Position numbers and translations under genes: made by a program
Part shown: in pieces, positions 54,446 through 62,881 of the stretch
Position numbering within the stretch: position 1 is the first letter of the stretch
Layout: each line of letters opens with the position of its first letter
The notes under the pieces: generated by a model
What the model was told of the DNA's origin: nothing
What the model saw: only the letters and a program-made list of their open reading frames with translations
Databases searched by the model: none
DNA from: Nocardioides sp.
Lineage (GTDB): Bacteria; Actinomycetota; Actinomycetes; Propionibacteriales; Nocardioidaceae
Assembly (NCBI GenBank): GCA_037045645.1
Contig: JBAOIH010000001.1
Span: forward strand, 1,488,001 to 1,552,000
DNA length: 64,000 nucleotides
Reading direction: 5' to 3'

Positions 54446-54465
54446 GGCCGGTTTCGCCCGGCCGG

Positions 54466-54471
54466 TAACGT
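54466..54471 (+). promoter_or_regulatory. -10 box of the FKBP lipoprotein gene
   Basis: TAACGT, eight bases before the GTG at 54480; the spacing is slightly longer than at neighbouring genes. Confidence 0.4.
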
Positions 54472-54479
54472 TTCGCCGC

Positions 54480-55427
54480 GTGACTCGACGTACGAAGGCA
54501 TTCGCCGCCAGCATCGCCCTGCTCGCCACCCTGACCGCGTGCGGAAGCGAGCAGGCCGCCAGCGACAGCGCCGGATCCGGCAGCGACCTCGGCGCGGTCT
54601 CGATCTCAGGTGACTTCGGCAGCGAGCCCAAGGTCGAGTGGAAGAAGCAACTGGTCGCCAAGGAACTCGACGCCGAGACCCTGGTCGAGGGCGATGGTGA
54701 GAAGGTCGGCGGCAGCGACCAGGTGTTCGTACGCCTCTATGTCGGCAACGGCTACACCAAGTCGACGGCATATTCGACCTTCGGCAAGGACGCCAAGCCT
54801 GACCTCCTGCCTGCTGCTGGCCAACTGTCGGCCGGTCTCAAAGAGGCGATCGACGGCCACACCCTCGGCTCGCGCGTGGCCGTGACGGCGCCGCCCAAGG
54901 ATGCGTTCGGAGAACAGGGCAACCCGCAACTCGGCGTTGGCAACACCGACTCGGTGCTCTTCATCGTCGACCTGATCTCCACGCTGTCTACCAAGCCGAG
55001 CGGGGAGACGACCAAGCCCGCATCCTGGGCGCCCAAGCTCACCGGCAGCGCGGACTCGCCGACAGGTTTCGACTTCGCGGGCACTCCCCAGCCGAGCGAG
55101 AAGTTGCAGACCACCTACCTCATCAAGGGCGACGGGGAGAAGACCAAGACCGGCGACACGGTGTACGTGAACTATGTCGGTCAGGTGTACGAGGGCAAGA
55201 AGCCTTTCGACTCCAGCTTCGAGCGCGGTGAGCCGTTCGACTTCACTCTGGGTCAAGGTGGCGTCATCAAGGGCTGGGACCAGGGCTTCACCGGCGTCCC
55301 GATCGGCAGCCGGATCATCATCTCGGTGCCGCCGAAGCTCGGCTACGGCAAGGCCGGCAACAAGGAGGCCGGGATCAAGGGGACCGACACGCTCTTCTTC
55401 GCGGTAGACGTCCTCGGAGTGTCCTGA
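54480..55427 (+). CDS. FKBP-type peptidyl-prolyl isomerase lipoprotein, two domains
   Basis: 315 residues. The lipobox LTAC (Cys about 21) indicates a lipoprotein on the outer face of the membrane. The C-terminal domain (about 215-315) is a full FKBP: VYVNYVGQVYEGKKPFDSSF, FTLGQGGVIKGWDQGFTGVPIGSR and PPKLGYG. The first domain (about 60-175) is a degenerate copy (VFVRLYVGNGY, GLKEAIDGHTLGSRV). It assists folding of exported proteins. The position between pafA and pafB is common in actinobacteria. Confidence 0.9.
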   Translation: MTRRTKAFAASIALLATLTACGSEQAASDSAGSGSDLGAVSISGDFGSEPKVEWKKQLVAKELDAETLVEGDGEKVGGSDQVFVRLYVGNGYTKSTAYSTFGKDAKPDLLPAAGQLSAGLKEAIDGHTLGSRVAVTAPPKDAFGEQGNPQLGVGNTDSVLFIVDLISTLSTKPSGETTKPASWAPKLTGSADSPTGFDFAGTPQPSEKLQTTYLIKGDGEKTKTGDTVYVNYVGQVYEGKKPFDSSFERGEPFDFTLGQGGVIKGWDQGFTGVPIGSRIIISVPPKLGYGKAGNKEAGIKGTDTLFFAVDVLGVS

Positions 55428-55433
55428 CCCCGC

Positions 55434-55439
55434 TAGGGT
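55434..55439 (+). promoter_or_regulatory. Leaderless-type -10 box of pafB-pafC
   Basis: TAGGGT, seven bases before the GTG at 55447. Confidence 0.5.
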
Positions 55440-55446
55440 CTGCCAG

Positions 55447-56409
55447 GTGGCGCGGAAGACCGAGCGGCTGCTCAACCTGCTGATCATGCTGCTCGTGCAG
55501 CGCCATTTCGTCTCGCGCGAAAAGATCCGCTCGATCCTCTACGGCGACCAGTCCGATGAGGCCTTCGACAAGATGTTCGAGCGCGACAAGGAAGAGTTGC
55601 GCAGCCTCGGCGTGCCGATCGAGGTCGGCCATGTCGACAACTACTTCGAGGACGAGGTCGGCTACCGCATCCGCCCGGACGCCATGGCGTTGCCCGACAT
55701 CGAGTTGACGCCCCAGGAGGCGGCCGTCGTGGGACTCGCGGGTCGCGTCTGGGAGCACGCCACGTTGGCGGAGGCCGCCTCGGATGCCGTACGCAAGTTG
55801 ATGGCCGCGGGAGACCCCGTCGACACCGAGGCGTTGGACCTGGTCGCGCCCAAGGTCAATGCTGAGGAGCCGGCGTTCGAGGTGCTGTTCCAGGCGGCTG
55901 TGGAGCGGACTCCGGTGGAGTTCGAGTACGCCCGCACCGGGCGCGCCGCGAGCACGCGTCACCTGCAGCCGTGGGGAGTCGTACGGTTCTCCGGTCGCTG
56001 GTATGTCGTGGGTTGGGACGTCGTCCGGCAGGCCGAACGGATCTTCCGGATCTCGCGGATCGTCGGCCCCGCGCGCCTCAGCGGCGCCGCCGGCTCGTAC
56101 GACATCCCGGCCGGCATCGATCTGCAAGCCGTCACCCGTCGACTCGCCCCTGCCGCGCCCGAGACGACTGTACGCGTCCGGGCTCGCGCCGGCACCTGCC
56201 TGCCTTTGCGGCGGGCTGCGAACGCGTCCCTGGAGCAAGCAGCGGACGATGACGACGGATGGGACGACCTCACACTGCCGCCCGGCGCCTGGACGGCCGA
56301 GGAATTCTTGCCCTACGGCGCCGACGTGGTCGTCCTGGAGCCCGTAACGCTCAGGGACCAGATCCGAGATCGGCTGGCCGGAGTCGTGGCCAAGGCAGGT
56401 CTGCGATGA
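55447..56409 (+). CDS. pafB: PafB, HTH-WYL transcriptional regulator
   Basis: 320 residues. The N-terminal winged HTH (RLLNLLIMLLVQRHFVSREKIRSIL, then MFERDKEELRSLGVPIEV) is followed by the WYL domain (WGVVRFSGRWYVVGWDV) and the WCX C terminus. In mycobacteria PafBC activates RecA/LexA-independent DNA damage genes. It is translationally coupled to pafC (ATGA overlap), consistent with a heterodimer. Confidence 0.93.
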   Translation: MARKTERLLNLLIMLLVQRHFVSREKIRSILYGDQSDEAFDKMFERDKEELRSLGVPIEVGHVDNYFEDEVGYRIRPDAMALPDIELTPQEAAVVGLAGRVWEHATLAEAASDAVRKLMAAGDPVDTEALDLVAPKVNAEEPAFEVLFQAAVERTPVEFEYARTGRAASTRHLQPWGVVRFSGRWYVVGWDVVRQAERIFRISRIVGPARLSGAAGSYDIPAGIDLQAVTRRLAPAAPETTVRVRARAGTCLPLRRAANASLEQAADDDDGWDDLTLPPGAWTAEEFLPYGADVVVLEPVTLRDQIRDRLAGVVAKAGLR

Positions 56410-57404
56410 CCACCACCCAACCCAACTCCAAGGACCAATTGGCGCGGCTGCTCGTGCTGGTGCCTTACTTGTATGCGCACGCGGCCCGTGGGGGAGTGAC
56501 GGTCGAAGAGGCTGCGTCTCTGCTCGGGGTGTCGCACAAGCAGGTGCTGCGCGACCTCAAGGTGTTGTGGATGTGCGGCCTGCCCGGCGGCCTGCCCGAC
56601 GATCTGATCGATGTCGACCTGGAGGCGTTGGAGGGTCCTGACGCCGACGGCCTGATCCGGATCAGCAACGCCGACTACCTCGCCCGGCCGTTGCGGCTGC
56701 GACCGACCGAGGCGGTCGCGCTGATCGTGGCGCTGCGAGCGCTGCGCTCGGGGGCGAATCCCGAGACACGAGAGATCGTCGACGCAGTCCTGGCCAAGTT
56801 GGAGAACGCCGCCGCGAGCGGTTCGGCCTCGCAGGTCGATCTTTCAGACGAGCAGGTCGGCGGCCCGGACCCGGCCCCTCTTGCCTCCGCGATCGCCAAC
56901 GGGCGGCAGGTGCGCTTGGTCTACTACGTGCCAGCACGTGATGAGGAGTCCGAACGGATCGTGGATCCCCACCGCCTGGTGAACCAGGAGGGTGCGACCT
57001 ACCTCGACGCGTGGTGTCACAGCGCGGAGGCCAAGCGATCGTTCCGGCTCGACCGGATCCGGGAGGCAACGGTGCTGGACACGCCGATCGCCATCGAGCC
57101 GGATGAGACGACGCTGGCCGACGGCATCTTCGAGATCGGTGAGAGTCAGGTCGTCACGTTGCGCCTCGATGAGGCGGCTCGATGGGTGCCCGAGTATTAC
57201 CCGGTGCTGGCCAGCCGAGACGTGGGCGACGGTAGCCTCGAAGTCGACCTGGCGTACGCTGACGAGCGCTGGCTGCACCGCCTTCTGCTGCGCTTGGCGC
57301 CGTACGCAGAGGTGATCCAACCCGTCGAACTCTCCGCACCTTTCGTCCAGATGGCGCGGGAGGCACTCGCGCACTATGACCACGACGTAGACTCAACCCG
57401 CTGA
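56406..57404 (+). CDS. pafC: PafC, HTH-WYL transcriptional regulator
   Basis: 332 residues, the partner of PafB. The HTH is seen in GGVTVEEAASLLGVSHKQVLRDLKVLW. The WYL region is in VRLVYYVPARDEESERIVDPHRLV and ATYLDAWCHSAEAKRSFRLDRI, and a WCX end follows. Its start overlaps the pafB stop by four bases. tatA follows after 25 bases, as in mycobacteria. Confidence 0.93.
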   Translation: MTTTQPNSKDQLARLLVLVPYLYAHAARGGVTVEEAASLLGVSHKQVLRDLKVLWMCGLPGGLPDDLIDVDLEALEGPDADGLIRISNADYLARPLRLRPTEAVALIVALRALRSGANPETREIVDAVLAKLENAAASGSASQVDLSDEQVGGPDPAPLASAIANGRQVRLVYYVPARDEESERIVDPHRLVNQEGATYLDAWCHSAEAKRSFRLDRIREATVLDTPIAIEPDETTLADGIFEIGESQVVTLRLDEAARWVPEYYPVLASRDVGDGSLEVDLAYADERWLHRLLLRLAPYAEVIQPVELSAPFVQMAREALAHYDHDVDSTR

Positions 57405-57429
57405 ACCTCGTTCCTCGAAAGGCCACACC

Positions 57430-57663
57430 ATGCTCGCTCATATCGCCGGACTCGGGCCCGGAGAGTTGATGATCGTCCTGGCGATCGTCGTGCTCCTCTT
57501 CGGTGCCTCCAAGCTCCCCGACCTGGCTCGCGGCAGCGGTCGTGCTCTGCGGATCTTCAAGGCGGAGACGAAGGGCCTCAACGAGGCTGACGGCGACGAC
57601 GACCTCAAGAGCCCGGAGCAGCGTGAGATCGAGGCGCGCGAGCGCCGCGACGACACCTACTGA
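57430..57663 (+). CDS. tatA: Twin-arginine translocase subunit TatA
   Basis: 77 residues. One N-terminal membrane helix (ELMIVLAIVVLLFGASKLPDLARG) ends in the FG...LPDL hinge of TatA/E. An amphipathic helix (GSGRALRIFKAE) and an acidic tail follow. It forms the protein-conducting ring for folded Tat substrates. GAAAGG lies upstream of the ATG. Confidence 0.93.
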   Translation: MLAHIAGLGPGELMIVLAIVVLLFGASKLPDLARGSGRALRIFKAETKGLNEADGDDDLKSPEQREIEARERRDDTY

Positions 57664-57689
57664 GTGCGTCCCCCAAGGCTCGCAATCTA

Positions 57690-58556
57690 GTGAGGTACTT
57701 GAAGGGCTTCGCCGGACTTTTCCGCGGTGCGCCTCTGCACCCCGTAGGTCCCGGGGGCCAAATGGCGCTCTCGGATCACTTCCGAGAGTTGCGCGCACGC
57801 TTGATGCGCATCGCGGCGTACCTGATCATCTTCGGTGCGTTCGGCCTCTACTGGGCTTACAACCATCCCTTCGGGCTGCCCTCGCTCTTCGACCTGATCT
57901 CTGAGCCCTACAAGAAGGCGCAAGAGACGCTGAAGGAGAAGGTCATCACCGAGCCGGTGATCGGTGACCTCGGTGGCCCACTGCTCTTCCAGCTCAAACT
58001 CGCGGGTGTTTTCGCGTTGATCGCGACCTCGCCCTTATGGCTGTTGGAGATCTGGCGTTTCATCTTGCCGGGCCTGCACAAACACGAGCGCAAATACACT
58101 CGCCTGTTCGCGGTGGTTGCCGGTCCGGTGTTCCTCGGGGGCGTTGCACTGGGCTACTACGTCTTGCCCAAGGGCATCTCGGTGTTGTTGGGTTTCACGC
58201 CTGGTTTCGTGACCAGCCTGGTGGACTTCGGCAACTACTTCAGTTTTGTGGTCCGGATGTTGTTGATCTTCGGGGTCGCGATGGAGATCCCGCTCTTCGT
58301 GGTGCTGTTGAACCTCGCAGGGGTGGTCCCGGGTCGCACGCTGGCGAAGTACCGCCCCTGGATCATCTTGGGCACGTTCATCTTCGCGGCCGTGGCCACG
58401 CCCTCGACTGACCCGTTCTCGATGCTGATGCTGGCTCTGCCGATGGTGGTGCTCTTCATCGCGGCCGAGATCTTCGCGCGGGTGAGCGATCGGATGCGAG
58501 GGCGAAATAGGCACAGCACCGACCAGTGGCGCGATGACGAACTCTCACCCATCTAG
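57690..58556 (+). CDS. tatC: Twin-arginine translocase subunit TatC
   Basis: 288 residues and six membrane helices. MALSDHFRELRARLMR at about 25-40 is the conserved cytoplasmic signal-recognition region (HLxELRxRL). FALIATSPLWLLEIWRFILPGLHKHERKY is the family block before helix 3. The GTG start gives a 24-residue extension; a start at MALSDHFREL is an alternative. It recognises RR signal peptides with TatB, for which no gene is seen here. Confidence 0.93.
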   Translation: MRYLKGFAGLFRGAPLHPVGPGGQMALSDHFRELRARLMRIAAYLIIFGAFGLYWAYNHPFGLPSLFDLISEPYKKAQETLKEKVITEPVIGDLGGPLLFQLKLAGVFALIATSPLWLLEIWRFILPGLHKHERKYTRLFAVVAGPVFLGGVALGYYVLPKGISVLLGFTPGFVTSLVDFGNYFSFVVRMLLIFGVAMEIPLFVVLLNLAGVVPGRTLAKYRPWIILGTFIFAAVATPSTDPFSMLMLALPMVVLFIAAEIFARVSDRMRGRNRHSTDQWRDDELSPI

Positions 58557-58565
58557 CGGGCTGCG

Positions 58566-58967
58566 ATGACGGACGGACACTCGGGATCCTTCGGCGACAT
58601 AGACCCGTTCGACCTGCCCGAATGGCTGGGCGACGGCGAGGTCATCTGGCGCCCGGAGCACGGGGTGCACGTCGGTGCCCTGGTCACGGGGAAGCTGACC
58701 GGACCTACGGGCCAGACCTTGCCCTGCGATCTGCTGGGCGTGGACGAGGCCTACCCCGCTCCCGTCGCCGACGACACCGCCCGCACCGTGTGCCACAAGA
58801 CCTGGCGCCACGGTCAGGTCTGGTTGGTCGAACGTGAGGGGCGACTGACGCTGCTGGTGCCAGGACGCGACTTCAACGCCGACAAGGCGCTCGAGGCACT
58901 GCACCGTTTCGCCAAGGCGCTGGGCGCCAAGCCACAACGATTCGCCGCGCTGCTGCGGCTGGCCTGA
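58566..58967 (+). CDS. Conserved actinobacterial hypothetical protein
   Basis: 133 residues, soluble, not recognised. It begins with an acidic segment (DIDPFDLPEWLGDGEVIWRP). The body is a mixed alpha/beta domain with one Cys pair (LPCDLLG, VCHKTW) and a basic C-terminal helix (ALHRFAKALGAKPQRFAALL). It lies 9 bases after tatC and before the lipid kinase, so it is probably in the tat operon. No catalytic motif is seen. Confidence 0.75.
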   Translation: MTDGHSGSFGDIDPFDLPEWLGDGEVIWRPEHGVHVGALVTGKLTGPTGQTLPCDLLGVDEAYPAPVADDTARTVCHKTWRHGQVWLVEREGRLTLLVPGRDFNADKALEALHRFAKALGAKPQRFAALLRLA

Positions 58968-58986
58968 AACAGTCTCATCTGCGGGA

Positions 58987-58992
58987 TAGGGT
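58987..58992 (+). promoter_or_regulatory. Leaderless-type -10 box of the lipid kinase gene
   Basis: TAGGGT, seven bases before the GTG at 59000. Confidence 0.5.
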
Positions 58993-58999
58993 CGCGGCT

Positions 59000-59866
59000 G
59001 TGACGATCGCGTTGCTCACCAACCCCACCTCGGCCAAGGGGAAGGGTGCCAAAGCCCGGACCATCGCGCTGGAAAAATTCGCCGCCGCCGGGATCGACGT
59101 ACGCGATCTCGTGGGCCGCGACGCCGACGAGGCCCACGATCTGGCGCGGGCTGCGCTGGACGACGGGGCCGAGGCGCTCGTTGTGTGCGGTGGTGACGGG
59201 ATGGTGCACCTGGGCGTGCAGTTGGTCGCCAACACGGGCACGCCGCTCGGGATCGTGCCGGCCGGCACCGGCAACGACGTTGCGCGCTACGTCGAGCTTT
59301 CCCGCAAGGACCCGGCTGCGGCCGTCGACACGATCCTGCGGGGCGGCACTCGTACGCTCGACCTTGCCCGCAGTGGTGAGCGCTACTTCGTGACCGTGTT
59401 AGCCGCCGGCTTCGACGCCATCGTCAACGAACGGGCCAACCGGATGACCTGGCCCAAGGGCCAGATGCGCTACAACCTGGCCACGCTGGCGGAGTTGCGG
59501 ACCTTCACGCCCCTGCCGTACGTGCTGGACATCGACGGGCGCACGATCGAGACCGAAGCGATGCTGGTCGCGGTCGGCAACGGGCCGTCGTTCGGCGGAG
59601 GGCTACGCATCACCGAGGGTGCCGCCTTGGACGACGGTTTGCTCGACGTGGTCATCATCAAAGCGATGACCAAGCTCGACCTGATCCGCACCTATCCCAA
59701 ACTCTTCAAGGGCACCCACACCACGCATCCCAAATACGAACACCACCCGGCGCGTCGCGTCACGGTGGCTACGCCGGGCGTCGTGTCGTACGCCGACGGC
59801 GAGCGATTCGGGGCCTTGCCGTTGACGGTGGAGTGTGCTCCGGCTGCCTTGCGGGTGTTCGCCTGA
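59000..59866 (+). CDS. Diacylglycerol/sphingosine kinase-like lipid kinase
   Basis: 288 residues. The DAGK catalytic domain has ALLTNPTSAKGKG, the nucleotide-binding VVCGGDGMVHLGVQ and IVPAGTGNDVARY. The YegS/DgkB-type C-terminal beta-sandwich follows (VAVGNGPSFGGGLRI, DGLLDVVIIKAM). It phosphorylates a lipid such as diacylglycerol at the inner membrane face with ATP. Its TGA overlaps the helicase ATG by one base. Confidence 0.88.
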   Translation: MTIALLTNPTSAKGKGAKARTIALEKFAAAGIDVRDLVGRDADEAHDLARAALDDGAEALVVCGGDGMVHLGVQLVANTGTPLGIVPAGTGNDVARYVELSRKDPAAAVDTILRGGTRTLDLARSGERYFVTVLAAGFDAIVNERANRMTWPKGQMRYNLATLAELRTFTPLPYVLDIDGRTIETEAMLVAVGNGPSFGGGLRITEGAALDDGLLDVVIIKAMTKLDLIRTYPKLFKGTHTTHPKYEHHPARRVTVATPGVVSYADGERFGALPLTVECAPAALRVFA

Positions 59867-62073
59867 TGGCGGATTCTCTCGGGCCAGCCGAACGTTATGC
59901 GGCGTTCCGCGACGGACAACGTACGCCCGTACTCACCCAGTTCCGGTCGCTGCAGGCCTTTCCGCTCGACGACTTCCAGGTACGCGCGTGCGAGGAGATC
60001 GAGGCGGGGCGAGGAGTGCTCGTGGCGGCGCCGACGGGATCGGGCAAGACGATCGTGGGGGAGTTCGGCATCCACCTAGCGCGTGCGCAGGGCCGCAAGG
60101 CGTTCTACACGACCCCCATCAAGGCGCTCTCGAACCAGAAGTTCCACGACCTCGTACGCACGTACGGCGCGGAGAACGTCGGCCTGCTGACCGGCGACAA
60201 CTCCGTCAACGGCGAGGCCCCGATCGTGGTGATGACCACCGAGGTGCTGCGCAACATGATCTATGCCGGGTCGCGCACGTTGCTCGGCCTGGGCTATGTC
60301 GTGATGGACGAGGTGCACTACCTCGCGGACCGTTCGCGCGGGGCGGTCTGGGAGGAGGTGATCATCCACCTGCCCGAATCCGTCACGGTCATCTCCTTGT
60401 CAGCGACCGTGTCCAACGCCGAAGAGTTCGGCGCCTGGCTCAACACGGTGCGCGGCGACACGACCACGATCGTGGAGGAGAAGCGGCCCGTACCCCTCTT
60501 TCAGCACGTGATGGTGGGGAAGCGGCTGCTGGACCTGTTCGCGTCCTCCGACGTCGACGCGTCGGCGGGTTTCGTACGCGAAGGCGCGCCGGTCAACGAA
60601 CAGTTGATGCGGATCGCGCGCGACGACTGGGCCTCGTCGCGATTGATGAAGGACCGTCGTTCTCCTCGGCATGGCAAGTCGGGCGCGCCCAAGCGCAAGC
60701 GCGACATCGGCAACGGTCGACGCGTCTGGATCCCGTCGCGCGCGGAGGTGATCGAGCGGCTCCAACGCGACCGCCTGCTGCCCGCGATCTATTTCATCTT
60801 CAGTCGGGCGGGGTGTGACGCGGCACTGCAACAGTGCCTCCAGGCCAACCTGCGCCTGACCAACCCCGACGGACGCGACGAGATCTACGGCTACGTCGAA
60901 GCAGCCGTCTCGCATCTGCCGCCTGACGATCTGGACGCCCTGAACTACGGGGACTTCCTGGATGGCCTGACCCGTGGGATCGCGGTGCACCATGCCGGTG
61001 TGCTGCCGCTCTTCAAGGAGTGCGTGGAGCAGCTTTTCGTACGCGGGCTGGTCAAGGCGGTCTTCGCCACCGAGACGCTCGCGTTGGGTATCAACATGCC
61101 GGCGCGCACGGTGGTGATCGAAAAGCTGACCAAGTACAACGGCGAGGCGCACGTCGACCTCTCGCCGGGGGAGTACACCCAACTCACCGGGCGTGCCGGG
61201 CGCCGTGGTCTCGACGTGGAGGGCCACGCCGTCGTGCTGTGGCAGCCCGGGATGAACCCACGCGAGGTCGCCGGGCTGGCCTCGACGCGCACCTATCCGC
61301 TCCGTTCCAGCTTTCGGCCGTCGTACAACATGGCGGTCAACCTGGTGCACCAGTTCGGACGGGCTCGGGCTCGGGAGGTGCTGGAGATGTCGTTCGCACA
61401 GTTTCAGGCCGACCAGGCGGTTGTCGGGTTGGCGCGTCAGCAGCGCAAGGCCGAGGACGCCTTGGCGGGCTATCGCGAGGCGGCGCAGTGTCACCTGGGC
61501 GACTTCATGGCGTACGCCGGGTTGCGCCAACAGATCAGCGACCTGGAGAAGCGCGGTGCCAAGTCGCGCCGCGACGACCGACGCCAGGAGGTGATCGCGT
61601 CGCTCGTACGACTGCGCCCCGGCGACATCATCCGGGTGCCGAACGGCAAGTTCGCCGGCTGGGCGGTCGTGATCGATCCGGGCCTGTCCGGAGATGAGCC
61701 GCGACCGTCGGTGGTCACGATTGATCGCCAGTCACGCCGGTTGGCACTGCTCGATTTCCAGACGCCGGTCCTGGCCTACGACCGGATGCGGGTGCCGAAG
61801 AACTTCAACGGCCGCAATCCGCAATCGCGCCGTGAGTTGGCGACGGCCTTGGCGGCGCGCGTACGCCGGTTGGATACGGACTCGCCCCCGGTGGTTGGCC
61901 AGGGCTCGGGTGTGGTGGTTGAGGAGCGCTCCCCGGTGGTTGGCCAGGGCTCGGGTGTGGTGGTTGAGGAGCGCTCCCCGGTGGTTAGCCAGGGCTCGGC
62001 AGTGGGTGAGCTTGCGCTCCCCGGTGGTTGCGGCGAACTCGGACGCGGCTGGGCCGCGCTCCCCGGTGGTTGA
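59866..62073 (+). CDS. helY: HelY (Ski2/Mtr4-like) superfamily 2 helicase, N-terminal part
   Basis: 735 residues as read; about 675 are native. FQVRACEEIEAGRGVLVAAPTGSGKT is the Walker A region. VVMDEVHYLAD is a DEVH box, SLSATVSNAEEF motif III, and ETLALGINMPARTVVIEKL with QLTGRAGRRGLD motifs V and VI. The arch/rRNA-processing arm begins near 530. At residue 676 the frame enters a repeat array and reads VVGQGSGVVVEERSP twice, then ends LPGG with the repeat-supplied TGA at 62071. The rest of the helicase is in another frame. It acts on RNA or DNA duplexes; function after the split is uncertain. Confidence 0.85.
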   Translation: MADSLGPAERYAAFRDGQRTPVLTQFRSLQAFPLDDFQVRACEEIEAGRGVLVAAPTGSGKTIVGEFGIHLARAQGRKAFYTTPIKALSNQKFHDLVRTYGAENVGLLTGDNSVNGEAPIVVMTTEVLRNMIYAGSRTLLGLGYVVMDEVHYLADRSRGAVWEEVIIHLPESVTVISLSATVSNAEEFGAWLNTVRGDTTTIVEEKRPVPLFQHVMVGKRLLDLFASSDVDASAGFVREGAPVNEQLMRIARDDWASSRLMKDRRSPRHGKSGAPKRKRDIGNGRRVWIPSRAEVIERLQRDRLLPAIYFIFSRAGCDAALQQCLQANLRLTNPDGRDEIYGYVEAAVSHLPPDDLDALNYGDFLDGLTRGIAVHHAGVLPLFKECVEQLFVRGLVKAVFATETLALGINMPARTVVIEKLTKYNGEAHVDLSPGEYTQLTGRAGRRGLDVEGHAVVLWQPGMNPREVAGLASTRTYPLRSSFRPSYNMAVNLVHQFGRARAREVLEMSFAQFQADQAVVGLARQQRKAEDALAGYREAAQCHLGDFMAYAGLRQQISDLEKRGAKSRRDDRRQEVIASLVRLRPGDIIRVPNGKFAGWAVVIDPGLSGDEPRPSVVTIDRQSRRLALLDFQTPVLAYDRMRVPKNFNGRNPQSRRELATALAARVRRLDTDSPPVVGQGSGVVVEERSPVVGQGSGVVVEERSPVVSQGSAVGELALPGGCGELGRGWAALPGG

Positions 62074-62095
62074 GGAGCGAGCGTCTCGAAACCAC
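61891..62095. repeat. Repeat array interrupting helY
   Basis: Two 45-base direct repeats (61891-61935 and 61936-61980) are followed by a degenerate third, two more CTCCCCGGTGGTT half-elements (about 62022 and 62066) and a complete short element, GTGGTTGAGGAGCGAGC to CTCGAAACCAC, ending at 62095. The 45-base unit keeps frame (15 codons). The total, about 205 bases, does not, which shifts helY. Confidence 0.93.
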
Positions 62096-62830
62096 CAGAT
62101 CGATGATCTGCGCCGCCAACTCAAACACCATCCTTGCCACCGATGCCCCGAACGCGAGGAGCACGCTCGCTGGGCCGAGCGCTGGTTCAAACTTCACCGT
62201 GACACCGAGACGTTGAGCCGACGCATCGAGCAGCGTACGAACACGGTGGCGCGCACCTTCGACCGCGTCTGCGACGTGCTGGCGTCACTGGACTACCTCA
62301 CAGCGGCCGAGGGCGATCTTGCCGTGACCGAGCAGGGCAGGCACCTGATGCGCATCTATTCCGAGTGCGACCTGGTCGCCGCGGAGGCGATTCGCACGGG
62401 TCTGCTCGACGAACTGCGTCCCAGCGAACTCGCGGGCGCGCTCTCGGTGCTCGCCTTCGAGGCTCGCCGCCCCGATGACAGCAACCCGCGGGTGCCGGGT
62501 GGGCGGTTGAAGACTGCGATCGAGGGGCTCGAACGGCTCTGGGGTCAGTTGGCCTCGGTCGAACGCAGCCACAAACTCGACTTCTTGCGCGAACCGGACA
62601 GGGGCTTCGCGTGGGCCGCCTATCGCTGGGCGGAGGGCGACGACCTCGACGACGTGCTCGACGTGACCGGGATGCCGGCCGGAGACTTCGTACGCGTGAT
62701 GAAGCAGTTGGTGGACCTGTGCGGCCAGATCGCCGACGCCACCGGCGAGGACGCATCGTTGCGGGGCACCGCACGCGATGCCCGCGACCTGCTGCGTCGC
62801 GGCGTGGTCGCGTACAGCGCCCTCGACTGA
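62066..62830 (+). CDS. helY: HelY helicase, C-terminal part in a shifted frame
   Basis: The open frame begins upstream of the array, but conserved sequence starts at about 62094 (QIDDLRRQL, HPCHRCPEREEHARWAERW) and runs through a helical arm to the DSHCT-like domain (SELAGALSVLAFEARR, GFAWAAYRWAEGDDLDDVL, GDFVRVMKQLVDLCGQIADA, ARDLLRRGVVAYSALD). GTG 62066, overlapping the N-terminal part's stop, could restart translation, though no SD is seen. About 245 native residues plus the first part equal a normal HelY of about 920. The function as a separate chain is unproved. Confidence 0.75.
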   Translation: MVEERASRNHQIDDLRRQLKHHPCHRCPEREEHARWAERWFKLHRDTETLSRRIEQRTNTVARTFDRVCDVLASLDYLTAAEGDLAVTEQGRHLMRIYSECDLVAAEAIRTGLLDELRPSELAGALSVLAFEARRPDDSNPRVPGGRLKTAIEGLERLWGQLASVERSHKLDFLREPDRGFAWAAYRWAEGDDLDDVLDVTGMPAGDFVRVMKQLVDLCGQIADATGEDASLRGTARDARDLLRRGVVAYSALD

Positions 62831-62881
62831 CCTGTCGCATCTGCTCCGCGAGAGGCCGCCGACCTGTCGCGTTTGCACCGG

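Noticed and set aside
52139..54661. 840-residue open frame on the minus strand
   Set aside because: It is antisense to prcA and pafA, which match their families end to end; the antisense product has no recognisable domain. High GC gives such shadows.
61694..62065. Upstream extension of the helY C-terminal frame
   Set aside because: Before 62066 that frame reads Arg/Trp-rich sequence antagonistic to the conserved helicase frame, so it is not coding.
62831..62881. Terminator between helY and the exonuclease gene
   Set aside because: There is a direct repeat of GACCTGTCGC but no stable inverted repeat.
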